64,000 nucleotides of DNA from Spirochaetota bacterium. GTDB lineage: Bacteria > Spirochaetota > UBA4802 > UBA5550. Shown here piece after piece: positions 9,319 through 17,962 of this stretch (position 1 is its first letter; the number at the start of each line of letters is the position of its first letter). A program made the translations under genes and the position numbers. Location: assembly GCA_017999915.1 (NCBI GenBank), contig JAGNKX010000007.1, positions 128,488 to 192,487 of the forward strand, written 5' to 3'. The notes below the pieces were generated by a model. The model ran no database searches. It was not told the DNA's origin and saw only the letters and a list, made by a program, of their open reading frames with translations.

Positions 9319-10761
9319 TTATTTGCAGTACCGTTCATAGCAGTATTCTATTCTCTTCTTGCATTTCTCGAAGCCGATCACCGGCATCGACTGGTCCAGC
9401 TCAGGGCCCTTCTGCCTTCCGGTGATGATGGCGCGGAGGGGCATGAACAGGCTCTTCCCCTTCAGGGCCGTGTTCTCCTTTACGCGGTTCGCCAGGGATG
9501 ACGCGAAATTACCGGCATTGAGCTCCGACCGGAAGAGCTCCCTTGCAGCGGCGATGACGAGCTTCCCTTCCTCGGTTTTCAGCATGGCATCCGCGTCTGC
9601 ATCGGGCTCGTTCACCTCGTTGAGGAAGATGCCGATAAGGCCGCCGATATCCGACAGGAGCTCGCACGATTTCCTGAGTATCGTCACGATGTCCTCGATG
9701 GTCTTCCGGTCGATTGAATCGATAGTGTATCCCGCTTCCTTAATGTGCGGAATGAACAGGTCGGTCAGAGCCGGGACCGGGTATTCCCGGATGTACATGC
9801 CGTTCATCCAGCGGAGCTTCTGGAAGTCGAAGATGGGCGCGTTCTTTGAGAGCTTGTCCAGGTCCACCTGGCTGATGATGGCGTCCAAGGGGAGTATCTC
9901 GTCGCCGCTCTCAGAAGCCCACCCGAGCATGGACATGTAGTTCATGAGAGCCTCCGGCAGGTACCCCTGCCTGCGGTACATCTCCACCGAGGTGATGCCG
10001 TGGCGCTTGGAGAGCTTGGAGCGGTCCGGACCCATGATAAGGGGCAGATGCGCGTATTCCGGCTCGGGCAGGCCCAGGGCGCGGGCCACCAGGAGCTGCT
10101 TCGGCGTGTTGGAGAGGTGGTCGTCGCCGCGGATGACCAGGCTGACCTTCATCAACGCGTCGTCTATGATGACGATGTAGTTGAAGACCGGCACGCCGTC
10201 GGACCTGATGATGATGAAGTCGCCGCCGATGTTGCTGCTGTTGAACTCGACCGGGCCCTTGATGCGGTCGTTGACCACGATGGAGGTGTTGTCCGGCACC
10301 CTGAACCGCACCGTGGGCCTGCGCCCCTCGGCCTCGAGCTTTTTCCGCTCCTCGGCGCTCAGGTTTCGGCACCGGCCGCTGTAGGCGTAGGATTCGGCCT
10401 CGCCGTCGGCGCCTTTCTTCATGGCGTCCAGCTCCTCCTTGGTGCAGTAGCAGTAGTAGGCGCTGCCGTCGGCTATGAGCTTCTCGGTGTACTTCCGGTA
10501 GATGTCGAAGCGCTCCGACTGGCGGTAGGGGCCGAAATCGCCGCCCTTATCCGGTCCTTCGTTCCAGGAGATGCCGAGCCACGCAAGATCCTGGTAGATC
10601 GACAGCTCCGACTCCTTCGTGCTCCGCTCCATGTCGGTGTCCTCGATGCGGAGGACAAAGGAGGCGTTATTTTTTTTCGCGATAAGAAAATTCATTATGG
10701 CCGTCCGGGCGTTTCCCACGTGAAGGAAGCCGGTGGGGCTCGGGGCGAATCTGACTCTCAT
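9319..10761 (-). CDS. gltX: Glutamyl-tRNA synthetase
   Basis: GluRS charges tRNA-Glu with glutamate. At 480 residues it has the usual bacterial length. The HIGH region is FAPSPTGFLHVGNARTAI and the KMSKS loop is KLSKRHG. A cysteine-bearing insert (YYCYCTKEELDAMKK, then RCRNLS) fits the zinc-binding region of many GluRS enzymes. The C-terminal helical domain binds the anticodon. Because glnS is also present, this GluRS is probably discriminating and need not mischarge tRNA-Gln. It lies in a minus-strand group between the YgiT-like gene and the lipoprotein gene. Confidence 0.96.
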   Translation of the reverse strand: MRVRFAPSPTGFLHVGNARTAIMNFLIAKKNNASFVLRIEDTDMERSTKESELSIYQDLAWLGISWNEGPDKGGDFGPYRQSERFDIYRKYTEKLIADGSAYYCYCTKEELDAMKKGADGEAESYAYSGRCRNLSAEERKKLEAEGRRPTVRFRVPDNTSIVVNDRIKGPVEFNSSNIGGDFIIIRSDGVPVFNYIVIIDDALMKVSLVIRGDDHLSNTPKQLLVARALGLPEPEYAHLPLIMGPDRSKLSKRHGITSVEMYRRQGYLPEALMNYMSMLGWASESGDEILPLDAIISQVDLDKLSKNAPIFDFQKLRWMNGMYIREYPVPALTDLFIPHIKEAGYTIDSIDRKTIEDIVTILRKSCELLSDIGGLIGIFLNEVNEPDADADAMLKTEEGKLVIAAARELFRSELNAGNFASSLANRVKENTALKGKSLFMPLRAIITGRQKGPELDQSMPVIGFEKCKKRIEYCYERYCK

Positions 10762-10820
10762 GGGGTTCTCCTTGGTATTTCCGGGTTCGACGCCGGCGGG
10801 GCCGGCCGCGGGTACGCTTT

Positions 10821-11054
10821 TTAATAGTCGTACAGGTTGGTCGACGGCTTGCCGGTCACGATCTCCTTGGTGTCGCGCTCGATGCGGTTTACCAGCTGCT
10901 GGATACTGTCAACGGTTTCCTCTGAAAAGAGGACCTTGTCGCAGCGCGTACACTTGAAGGCCGGGATGTTGTCGATGATGAGCGAGAAATTCTTTTTGCT
11001 CACCCGATACGAGCTCTTGCCGTCTATGAGCGCGCCGCCGCAATCGCAGTTCAT
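10821..11054 (-). CDS. YgiT-type zinc finger protein
   Basis: This 77-residue protein has a four-cysteine zinc site: CDC near the start and CTRCDKVLF at about 35-43. The linker FSLIIDNIPAFKC is typical of the YgiT/MqsA N-terminal domain. The C-terminal part (ETVDSIQQLVNRIERDTKEI) is a helix without the HTH domain of full MqsA antitoxins. No MqsR-like toxin gene is adjacent, so an antitoxin role is not supported here. The start codon is clear and the next gene downstream is gltX. Confidence 0.75.
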   Translation of the reverse strand: MNCDCGGALIDGKSSYRVSKKNFSLIIDNIPAFKCTRCDKVLFSEETVDSIQQLVNRIERDTKEIVTGKPSTNLYDY

Positions 11055-11269
11055 GGAATGTTCCCCTTACAGCCTGGTAGTGTCGTCCCGGTACGGGCGG
11101 ATGGCGACCGCCCGGCCGCGATTTTCTGCATCAAGTCGGCCATAATATGGCCGGTATGGAATTCCGATGTCAAGATATAATTTCTTGACAAAATGTTTTT
11201 GTTCCGCGGTGAATAGCATAGTCCGTCCTGCCGGATTGCGCGGGGGAATTCAATCATAGGAACGTCGAC

Positions 11270-12028
11270 ATGAACATCAATATAGACAGGGCCGCCGAGA
11301 TCATCGAGAGCGCGGGCAGCGTCATAGCCCTGACCGGGGCCGGCATTTCCACCGAGAGCGGCATTCCCGATTTCAGGAGCAGGGGAGGCCTCTGGGAGAA
11401 GTTCGATCCGGGCGAATACGCGACCATCGACGTCTTCTACGAGAACCCGGAAAAGGTGTGGCGGATGCTCTTCGAGATGATAGACCTGGTGCGGACCGCG
11501 AAGCCGAACCCGGGCCATGCGGCCCTGGCTGAGCTTGAAAAAATGAAGAAGCTCCAGTGCCTGATAACGCAGAACATCGACAACCTCCACCAGGACGCGG
11601 GGAGCGTCAACGTGGTCGAGTACCACGGCAACGTGAGCCGTCTCGAGTGCCTCCAGTGCGGCCGGACCTACGGGAAGAAGGATATCGACGTCGGGTCCGT
11701 TGTTTCCTCGAGGATATCCCCACTCTGCAAAAAGTGCGGGACAGTGCTTAAGCCAACGGTGGTTCTCTTCGGCGAATCGATACCCCACGACGCCACGGTT
11801 CGCTCCGAGAAGGCGGCCCGGAAGGCCGACGTCGTCCTGGTGATCGGCACCTCGGCCGTGGTTTACCCGGCCGCCGGCATACCCCTCATCGTCAAGCAGA
11901 ACAACGGCGCCATCATAGAATTCAACACCGAAGAGACCGGGCTCACCTCCTACGCCACGGACGTTTTCGTCAAGGGCAAGACCGGGGATACCCTCCCGGA
12001 GCTGCTGCGGCGGTTAAAATCCCGCTGA
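11270..12028 (+). CDS. cobB: Sir2-family NAD-dependent protein deacylase
   Basis: Sirtuins remove acyl groups from lysines using NAD and release nicotinamide. The 252-residue protein has the NAD-binding GAGISTESGIPDFRS, the TQNIDNLHQDAG motif, the catalytic histidine in EYHGN, and a zinc site with two cysteine pairs (CLQCG and CKKCG). The end motifs GTSAVVYPAAGIP and EFNTEETGLT are also present. The window between motifs lacks the Tyr/Arg (YxxR) that marks the desuccinylase class, so deacetylase activity is more likely. It is the first gene of a group with mutL, coaC, coaB and amrB. The ribosome binding site (AGGA) is weak. Confidence 0.93.
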   Translation: MNINIDRAAEIIESAGSVIALTGAGISTESGIPDFRSRGGLWEKFDPGEYATIDVFYENPEKVWRMLFEMIDLVRTAKPNPGHAALAELEKMKKLQCLITQNIDNLHQDAGSVNVVEYHGNVSRLECLQCGRTYGKKDIDVGSVVSSRISPLCKKCGTVLKPTVVLFGESIPHDATVRSEKAARKADVVLVIGTSAVVYPAAGIPLIVKQNNGAIIEFNTEETGLTSYATDVFVKGKTGDTLPELLRRLKSR

Positions 12029-12039
12029 CGGATGACGCC

Positions 12040-13824
12040 GTGGACCGGATCAAGCTGCTGCCAGACAGCGTCAAGAAGAAGATCGCGGCCGGCGAGGTCG
12101 TGGAGGGGCCCTTTTCCGTCATCAAGGAGCTGATGGAGAATTCTATCGACGCCGGGGCCTCCCGCGTCGACGTGCAGGTCCTCGAGGGCGGCCTGCGGAA
12201 GATCGCGGTGCGGGACGACGGCCGCGGCATGTACCGCGACGACGTGCCCCTGGCGGTGATGGAGCACGCCACCAGCAAGATAGGCGACATCCATGACATA
12301 GAGTCTATCGGCTCCTACGGGTTCAGGGGCGAGGCGCTGTCGAGCATATCCTCGGTTTCCAGGCTGACCATCCTCTCCCGCCGCGCCGACGAGGAGAGCG
12401 GGGCCCGCCTTACCGGGACCGAGGACGGCTTCGAGACGGCCGATTACGCCGGCCCGCCGGGCACCGCTATCATAGTGGAAAACCTCTTTTACAATGTCCC
12501 GGCCCGGAAAAAATTCCTCAAATCCGTCCGCACGGAACAGCGCCTAATCAGGGATATCTTTTTGAAGATAGCCCTTCCTCATCCCGAGATCGCCTTCACA
12601 CTTGACGTTGACGAAGGCCGCCAGCTCACCCTGAACAGCGCCGGCGGCATAGAGGAACGACTGGGGCAGATATACGGCAGAGGCATCATGGATGACCTGT
12701 ACCCTGTCACCCTCCAGGACCTGAAAGTGACCATGAGCGGTTTCCTGTCGAGGCCGCACTACCTCAGGCCGAACCGCGCCATGCAGATCCTCTACGTTAA
12801 CCGGAGGCCCGTGGAGCACCGGTACCTGGGATTTCTCCTCTCGAAAGCCTACGAGGCCGTGGCTCCCCGGGGAAAGCACCCCGCCGGCATCATCCTGATC
12901 GATATCGATCCGCGCCTGGTGGACGTCAATATCCATCCGGCCAAGAAGGAAGTGAAGCTCTTCGACAGCCATTACATCGACCGCCTTATCCTCGCCCTGG
13001 GGGAGAAGGCCGTAAGCCGGGAGCATTCAGTGGGGGAGAGGCTCTTTGCGGCGGGGACAGCGGCGCAACAACTCCCCCCTGCCATCCAGGGAAGGGCTTC
13101 TTCAGGCAACGATGATCAGGGAAACCGCCCTGTGGAAGATTTAGGGGGAGCCTCGATGTTCGGCGGAGGGCCGTCCCCTACAGGGAAGGACAGATTGTTC
13201 ACCCCAACCCCGTCATCTTACATAAAAGACGCAGCGGACCTGTATCACGATATCGAAGAGAGCAAGGCGCCGCGGATCGTCGGTGTCGCCTTCGGCACCT
13301 ATATCATACTGGAAAAGGACGGCCTTCTTTATTTCATCGATTTTCACGCGGCCCATGAGCGCATCATATACGACGCCATGATGGAAAAAAAAGAGGCGCC
13401 CGAAATCCAGCGCCTCGCCTTTCCTCAGATCATGGAGCTATCCCTTGACGACCACGCCCTGGTCCTTGAAAATATTGACATATTTTCAGAAAATGGGTTT
13501 GACATTGAGGATTTTTCTGATAATTCGATAAAGATATCGTCGGTGCCTGCCGCGGCCCGGGACTCTGACGCGGCCGAACTCATGACGGATTTTCTCGAGT
13601 CGGTGCGCGGGGAATACCGCGCGTCAGACATCCGGGAGAAGATGGCGGCCACCGTGGCGTGCCACGCGGCGAAGAGGGCGGGGGACCGCCTGAGCGTAAG
13701 CGACATGGAGGCCCTCGTGAAGGGCATCTTCGGCGCGGGACGCCGGCTGGTATGCCCCCACGGCAGGCCCTTCGTGTACCGGATGGAAAAGGGCGATATC
13801 GAAAGGATGTTTAAACGCCAATGA
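12040..13824 (+). CDS. mutL: DNA mismatch repair protein MutL
   Basis: MutL couples mismatch recognition by MutS to strand incision and excision. The 594-residue protein has an N-terminal GHKL ATPase (ENSIDAGA, DDGRGM, YGFRGEALSSI), a transducer domain, a low-complexity linker near 340-400, and a C-terminal dimer/endonuclease domain. The endonuclease motif reads DFHAAHERIIYD, against the consensus DQHA..E....E. The supporting ACHAAKR and CPHGRP motifs are intact, so nicking activity is likely but the Gln-to-Phe and Glu-to-Asp changes are notable. It starts with GTG, 11 bases after the sirtuin stop. The stop overlaps the coaC start. Confidence 0.95.
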   Translation: MDRIKLLPDSVKKKIAAGEVVEGPFSVIKELMENSIDAGASRVDVQVLEGGLRKIAVRDDGRGMYRDDVPLAVMEHATSKIGDIHDIESIGSYGFRGEALSSISSVSRLTILSRRADEESGARLTGTEDGFETADYAGPPGTAIIVENLFYNVPARKKFLKSVRTEQRLIRDIFLKIALPHPEIAFTLDVDEGRQLTLNSAGGIEERLGQIYGRGIMDDLYPVTLQDLKVTMSGFLSRPHYLRPNRAMQILYVNRRPVEHRYLGFLLSKAYEAVAPRGKHPAGIILIDIDPRLVDVNIHPAKKEVKLFDSHYIDRLILALGEKAVSREHSVGERLFAAGTAAQQLPPAIQGRASSGNDDQGNRPVEDLGGASMFGGGPSPTGKDRLFTPTPSSYIKDAADLYHDIEESKAPRIVGVAFGTYIILEKDGLLYFIDFHAAHERIIYDAMMEKKEAPEIQRLAFPQIMELSLDDHALVLENIDIFSENGFDIEDFSDNSIKISSVPAAARDSDAAELMTDFLESVRGEYRASDIREKMAATVACHAAKRAGDRLSVSDMEALVKGIFGAGRRLVCPHGRPFVYRMEKGDIERMFKRQ

Positions 13825-14351
13825 AAAAGATCATACTGGGGATATCATCGTCCATTGCGGCGTACAAGGCCTGCGACCTCATCAGGCTCTTCGTTAAAGG
13901 CGGATACTCGGTCCACGTGGTGGCCACCGAGAATGCCCTCCACCTGGTGTCGCCCCTCACCCTGGAGACCCTGTCGGGCAATCCCGTTTACAGCGAGCAG
14001 TATTCGCGGGAGCGCCGCGAGATGGGGCACATCGAGCTGAAGACCGACGCATCCCTCTTCCTGGTGGCGCCGGCCACGGCTAACGTCATCGGCAAGTTCG
14101 CCTGCGGCATAGCCGACGACCTGCTGTCCACCACCTTCCTGTCGGTGACATGCCCGGTCATGATGGCGCCGGCAATGAACCCGAACATGTACCGTCATCC
14201 GGCGGTTCAGAGGAACATCCAGACCCTGAAGCAGTGGGGCGTCGCTTTCATCGAGCCCGCGGCCGGGGAAGTGGTGTGCGGCGACGATGGAATCGGCAAG
14301 CTCGCCGATATCGAAGCGATATACGGGGCGGCGGTCAATGCAATTAAGTGA
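13821..14351 (+). CDS. coaC: Phosphopantothenoylcysteine decarboxylase (CoaC, split from CoaB)
   Basis: This flavoprotein decarboxylates 4'-phosphopantothenoylcysteine in coenzyme A synthesis. The 176-residue protein starts MKKIILGISSSIAAYKACDL and has the family motifs PLTLETLSGNPVY, HIEL, APATANVIGKFACGIADDLLS and the PAMNPNMY flavin/substrate motif. Most bacteria fuse it to CoaB; here it ends at the fusion point and coaB is a separate overlapping frame. The four-base overlap with mutL and the 14-base overlap with coaB indicate tight translational coupling. Confidence 0.93.
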   Translation: MKKIILGISSSIAAYKACDLIRLFVKGGYSVHVVATENALHLVSPLTLETLSGNPVYSEQYSRERREMGHIELKTDASLFLVAPATANVIGKFACGIADDLLSTTFLSVTCPVMMAPAMNPNMYRHPAVQRNIQTLKQWGVAFIEPAAGEVVCGDDGIGKLADIEAIYGAAVNAIK

Positions 14352-15024
14352 GAGAAAGGCCATCATCACCGGCGGACCCACAAGGGAGTGGATCGACCCC
14401 GTGCGGTTCATATCGAACCCCTCGACGGGAAAGATGGGCGTGGCCATTGCCGACGTCTGCTCCGGCCGGGCCCGGGAGACCGTCTTCATTCACGGTCCCA
14501 TCGATTCGTCCCTGGTGAATGCCAAGAAATACCGCTGTGTGGCGGTGGAAAGCACCGTGGACATGCTCAAGGCGGTGGCCGGCGAGCTCTGCGAGAACGC
14601 GGTCCTCGTCATGGCCGCGGCGCCGGCCGATTACTCCCCGGTGTCCAGGTCCGACAGGAAGATAAAAAAATCGGATGAGAACCTCCTGCTGGAGCTCAAA
14701 AAAACTCCAGACATCCTCAGGGAAGTCGCGGCCATGAAGCGGGACGGCCGCATCAATAACGTTTTCACCGTCGGTTTCGCCGCCGAGACGAACAACCTCG
14801 ATGAATACGCCCTGAAGAAGCTATCCGAAAAGAACCTGGACATGATCTGCCTCAATGACGTCTCGCGGAGCGATGCTGGGTTCGGATCCGATACCAACAT
14901 CATAACCATATTCTTCCGAAACGGCGTCCGCAAGGACCTTCCCCTCATATCGAAGCACGAGGTCGCGGCGCGGATCGTCGAAGAGATCGAGTCGCGCCTT
15001 CCCCGATACCTGATATCCCAGTAG
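14338..15024 (+). CDS. coaB: Phosphopantothenate-cysteine ligase (CoaB, separate chain)
   Basis: CoaB joins 4'-phosphopantothenate to cysteine using a nucleotide triphosphate. The 228-residue protein begins MQLSERKAIITGGPTREWID and carries the conserved RFISNPSTGKMG, AAAPADYSP and LLLELKKTPDIL motifs; FAAETNN and N-D in CLNDVS complete the substrate site. I start at the ATG at 14338, which makes a protein of normal CoaB-domain length; an upstream ATG at 14287 only adds residues read through coaC. It overlaps coaC by 14 bases in another frame. The next gene, amrB, follows after 13 bases. Confidence 0.93.
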   Translation: MQLSERKAIITGGPTREWIDPVRFISNPSTGKMGVAIADVCSGRARETVFIHGPIDSSLVNAKKYRCVAVESTVDMLKAVAGELCENAVLVMAAAPADYSPVSRSDRKIKKSDENLLLELKKTPDILREVAAMKRDGRINNVFTVGFAAETNNLDEYALKKLSEKNLDMICLNDVSRSDAGFGSDTNIITIFFRNGVRKDLPLISKHEVAARIVEEIESRLPRYLISQ

Positions 15025-15037
15025 CAGGAGGTGTGCT

Positions 15038-15856
15038 ATGTACCGAAGAAAGCCGGCCGTGGCAGGGTCATTCTATCCTTCAAATCCGCAGCGCCTCGGC
15101 GTGATGATCGATTCATTCCTGGCTGAAGCGCAGGGAGCTGCCTCCGGGGAAAACGTCGTGGGCGTCATATCGCCCCACGCGGGGTACGTGTATTCAGGGC
15201 CGGTGGCGGCCTATGCCTTCCACCGGATACCGGCCGACACGGAGCTGGTGATCGTGCTGGCGCCCTCGCACCGGGCCCGTTTCAATGGCGCGGCCATCCT
15301 TGCCGAGGGCGTTTTTGAAACTCCCCTGGGCGACGTCGCCATCGACGCCGAGATCGGATCCAGGCTCAGGGGCCGCGATTATTTCGGGACCATCAAGGAG
15401 GCCCATGAGCTCGAGCATTCCCTGGAAGTGCAGGTCCCCTTTTTGCAGAAGGTGCTGAAAAGCTTTAGCCTGGTTCCCATCATCATCGGCACCGTGGACA
15501 TAACAGTCTGCCGCGGCATAGCCGAAGGGATCCACGCGGCCCTGGCGGATGAAAAGCGGAAGTACGCGGTCGTCATATCCACGGACCTTTCGCACTATCA
15601 TCCCTACGACGCCGCCCGGACGCTGGACAAGCGCTTCAGCGACGCCCTGAGCTCCTTTGACGAGAAGAAGGTGGAGGATGTCATATCGAGCGGCAAGGCC
15701 GAGGCCTGCGGGGAAGGGCCGGTCCTTACCGGAATGGTGCTGTGCCGGCTCCTGGGGGCAAAAAACGTTGAAATCTTGAAGTACGCCAATTCCGGCGACA
15801 CGGCCGGATCAAAGGACCAGGTGGTGGGGTACCTGGCGGCGGCCTTCGTAAAATAA
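15038..15856 (+). CDS. amrB: AmmeMemoRadiSam system protein B (MEMO1 family)
   Basis: This 272-residue Memo-family protein has the metal-site residues expected of the fold, which is related to extradiol dioxygenases: PHAGYVYSGPVAAYA, the ELEHSLEVQVPF motif with its histidine, and DLSHYHPY. Human MEMO1 binds metal; the bacterial role is unknown. In many prokaryotes it travels with AMMECR1 (amrA) and a radical SAM protein (amrS). Here amrA lies 1.5 kb downstream and no amrS is seen in the window. A clear AGGAGG precedes the ATG. The gene is at the end of the sirtuin-mutL-coaCB run. Confidence 0.92.
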   Translation: MYRRKPAVAGSFYPSNPQRLGVMIDSFLAEAQGAASGENVVGVISPHAGYVYSGPVAAYAFHRIPADTELVIVLAPSHRARFNGAAILAEGVFETPLGDVAIDAEIGSRLRGRDYFGTIKEAHELEHSLEVQVPFLQKVLKSFSLVPIIIGTVDITVCRGIAEGIHAALADEKRKYAVVISTDLSHYHPYDAARTLDKRFSDALSSFDEKKVEDVISSGKAEACGEGPVLTGMVLCRLLGAKNVEILKYANSGDTAGSKDQVVGYLAAAFVK

Positions 15857-15873
15857 ATAGAGGTTGAGGGGAT

Positions 15874-16182
15874 ATGAAAGAAAAAGGTAAAAAATTGACA
15901 CGGGCGGAATACCTGCGCCTCTCCGGCGCCGGCATCATCGCCGCCATGGCTGTCCTTTCGCTGGGCATGGGCTGCTCGGGGGGCACTTCGGGAGACTCAG
16001 GGGGCGATACGGGAAAGAAGGGATGCGCCGATTGCCCGGCCCGGAAAAATTATGACAAAGATCCGGCATCACTGACGGGGCGACTGTGGAAATGGCACAT
16101 CCGGTTCTGCCCGGGGTGGAAGGGCTATATCTCCTCGCTGCCGGAGGATGAGAGAAGGGCGGTGCTGGAGAAGTACAAATAG
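15874..16182 (+). CDS. Small Tat-like lipoprotein with a cysteine/tryptophan domain
   Basis: I cannot name this 102-residue protein. The N-terminus KKLTRAEYLRLSGAGIIAAM resembles a twin-arginine signal but has only one arginine, and it ends in the lipobox LGMGC. A Gly/Ser linker follows, then KGCADCPARKNYD, RLWKWHIRFCPGWKGYISSLP and ERRAVLEKYK. The CxxC pair plus a third cysteine could bind metal or an Fe-S cluster, or form disulfides. It follows amrB by 17 bases and may be part of the same transcript, ending at the palindrome 16183-16202. A role alongside the Memo/AMMECR1 pair is inference from position only. Confidence 0.65.
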   Translation: MKEKGKKLTRAEYLRLSGAGIIAAMAVLSLGMGCSGGTSGDSGGDTGKKGCADCPARKNYDKDPASLTGRLWKWHIRFCPGWKGYISSLPEDERRAVLEKYK

Positions 16183-16202
16183 CTGCGGGTTTAAACCCGC
16201 AG
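16183..16202. terminator. Perfect 20-bp palindrome between convergent genes
   Basis: CTGCGGGTTTAAACCCGCAG starts at the last base of the stop region of the small lipoprotein and ends at the stop of the convergent gene. It shares the GGGTTTAAACCC centre with the 50-bp palindromes at 515 and 17166. It probably serves as a bidirectional terminator, although no T-run follows. Confidence 0.5.
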
Positions 16203-16203
16203 T

Positions 16204-17070
16204 TTACCGAACGATCCCCGCAACGGGCCGGTATATCCAGAATTTTCCCGATATCATGCCGTTTAGGTCGACCTCTGAGGTTATGACAAACCTTTTGCCG
16301 TCAGTGTTCTGGTGGGCGAGCTTGAATTTTTTCTTCTCTATAACGGCGAGGATGATCGCCGTGTGATCCGGGGCGCCCAGGGTGCGAAACATTTTACCGC
16401 CGTTTTCGAGCCGCTTCTCGATCCTCACCGATTTGAACTGGATGATGTCTCCGGCCCTTATCTCATCCCTGTCCGGGTCGAGGAGTCGGCCGAACTGGAA
16501 GGGCCGGTTCCAGTCGGCCCCGGCTGCGTCCAGGGCCTCCTGCGCCAGGTCCCAGCATTCGCCGGACCCCACGGTCTTTCCCATGGAGCTCTTCGCATAG
16601 GACAGGATGCTCTCGCCGATGTCGAGGCTGCTGAAGTCGTTCGGCAACGCCCTGTCGGAGCGTACATTAAAGGCGCAGAGGCCGTTAAGGTTCAGCGCGG
16701 AAACCGATTTTTTCCCAAAGATCGTCACGGAATATTCCCCCGGACCGTCCTTAAGGATGTACTTGAAATTGAATTTCTTTCCCTTCATGATATAAGTAAT
16801 CTGCCTGGGATTTAACCCGGCGTTTTTCTTTGCGATCCTGACCATAAGGGCCGGAAGGGAACAGTCACCCTCCAGCGGGAGGAGATACCCTGTCGAAGCC
16901 GGCGGAGGGGTCAGTGTGAAGACTCCCCTGGCGTCGATGTAGTAGGTGACAGGGGATGATGCTTCTTTAGCCATGCCATGGTGTGACAATTGTGACGCGA
17001 TTATGGTCGTGAGAGTCATGGCGATGATTAAAGACTTTTGAACTAGACTGTGGTAGTTTTCATTTTTCAT
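16204..17070 (-). CDS. Exported cysteine-peptidase-like protein
   Basis: This protein of about 288 residues has a signal peptide ending near SHHGMAKEA. The first half resembles a beta-sandwich; the second half has the pattern GSGECWDLAQEALDAAGADW, then GDIIQFKS and GAPDHTAIILAV. That cysteine helix followed by a histidine in a beta strand recalls NlpC/P60 or CHAP amidases and the C-terminal domain of fungal BBC1. This is inference from pattern. I chose the ATG at 17070 because AGGTG lies eight bases upstream; the GTG at 17100 has none. It sits inside the amrB-amrA interval on the opposite strand. Confidence 0.6.
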   Translation of the reverse strand: MKNENYHSLVQKSLIIAMTLTTIIASQLSHHGMAKEASSPVTYYIDARGVFTLTPPPASTGYLLPLEGDCSLPALMVRIAKKNAGLNPRQITYIMKGKKFNFKYILKDGPGEYSVTIFGKKSVSALNLNGLCAFNVRSDRALPNDFSSLDIGESILSYAKSSMGKTVGSGECWDLAQEALDAAGADWNRPFQFGRLLDPDRDEIRAGDIIQFKSVRIEKRLENGGKMFRTLGAPDHTAIILAVIEKKKFKLAHQNTDGKRFVITSEVDLNGMISGKFWIYRPVAGIVR

Positions 17071-17159
17071 TGTATTATCACCTGATATATGATGATTCAC
17101 TATTAATAAAGATGTTTAATAAAATCAATATTTTTATTTAGATGTGAGTATGGATACAT

Positions 17160-17267
17160 TGTAATGCGAGGGGACCATAGCCCCGGGTTTAAACCCGGGG
17201 CTATGGTCCCCTCGCAATAATGCCGACCGACTCTCGGTCAAACCTCGCCCCGGTCCGGGGCATTACA
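17160..17267. repeat. Composite palindromic element, copy 2
   Basis: The element is bounded by the inverted repeat TGTAATGC (17160-17167) and GCATTACA (17260-17267). Inside are the 50-bp perfect palindrome (17166-17215), GACCGA-ctc-TCGGTC (about 17225-17239), and GCCCCGG-t-CCGGGGC (about 17247-17261). All three internal parts recur at 515-637. It occupies much of the 17071-17375 gap; the remainder shows nothing coding. Confidence 0.8.
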
Positions 17268-17375
17268 GCAATAATAATTGACATTCCCGCAAGGATATCA
17301 ATAATGCTGATAATTGCTGTAAAGCGTGCCAGCCTTTGAATAAAAGGGGCATGGACCCCTGCCGGAGGCAATGCC

Positions 17376-17954
17376 ATGATAGAACTTGATAAGGATCAAC
17401 AGGTCAAGCTGCTGAAACTGGCGAGAAATACCATAGCCGAGGAGCTTGGGCTGGATGCAGGTGAACGACTCGAATTCAACGACGCCATCTACGCGGAAAA
17501 GTGCGGGGCCTTTGTGACCCTCCATGTAAGAGGCCGCCTCAGGGGCTGCATCGGATATATCAAGGGAGTGAAAAATATTCCGGAGACAATCACGGACATG
17601 GCGAAGGCGTCCGCCTTCAATGATCCGCGCTTCCCGCCGCTCAGGAAAGAGGAGTACGGCGGCATTGATATCGAAATATCGGTGCTGTCTCCCATTGAGC
17701 CGGTGGAAAGCGTTTCGGAGATCAAGGTTGGGAGGGACGGCCTGATCATATCGCGCGGCTACAATTCGGGGCTCCTGCTTCCCCAGGTCCCGACCGAGCA
17801 GGGATGGGACCTGGAGATGTTCCTCGTCAATACCTGCTACAAGGCGGGCCTTCCCGGCAGTGCGTGGCAGCAGAAGGGAACCAAGATCGAGAAATTTTCA
17901 GCCCAGGTCTTCGGCGAGAAGGAATTGGGATTAATCAAAGAAAAAAGCGAGTAA
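17376..17954 (+). CDS. amrA: AmmeMemoRadiSam system protein A (AMMECR1 family)
   Basis: This 192-residue AMMECR1-domain protein has the hallmark LRGCIGYIKG motif, preceded by CGAFVTLHVRGR and followed by AFNDPRFPPL and the ISVLSPIEPV strand. The C-terminal part (LLLPQVPTEQGWDLEMFL) fits the family. The biochemical role is unknown; in prokaryotes it is usually linked to Memo and a radical SAM protein. GGAGG lies eight bases before the ATG. It is followed after eight bases by a gene of unknown function, and is separated from amrB by the small lipoprotein, an opposite-strand gene and a repeat. Confidence 0.92.
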   Translation: MIELDKDQQVKLLKLARNTIAEELGLDAGERLEFNDAIYAEKCGAFVTLHVRGRLRGCIGYIKGVKNIPETITDMAKASAFNDPRFPPLRKEEYGGIDIEISVLSPIEPVESVSEIKVGRDGLIISRGYNSGLLLPQVPTEQGWDLEMFLVNTCYKAGLPGSAWQQKGTKIEKFSAQVFGEKELGLIKEKSE

Positions 17955-17962
17955 CATCCACC

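Noticed and set aside
10821-11054. A toxin-antitoxin pair around the YgiT-type protein
   Set aside because: The protein lacks the HTH half of MqsA and no MqsR-like toxin gene lies beside it.
17300-17376. A riboswitch upstream of amrA (GGGGCATGGACCCC and GCCGGAGGC)
   Set aside because: The short hairpins do not fit the conserved core of cyclic di-GMP, cobalamin or other riboswitches that I know.
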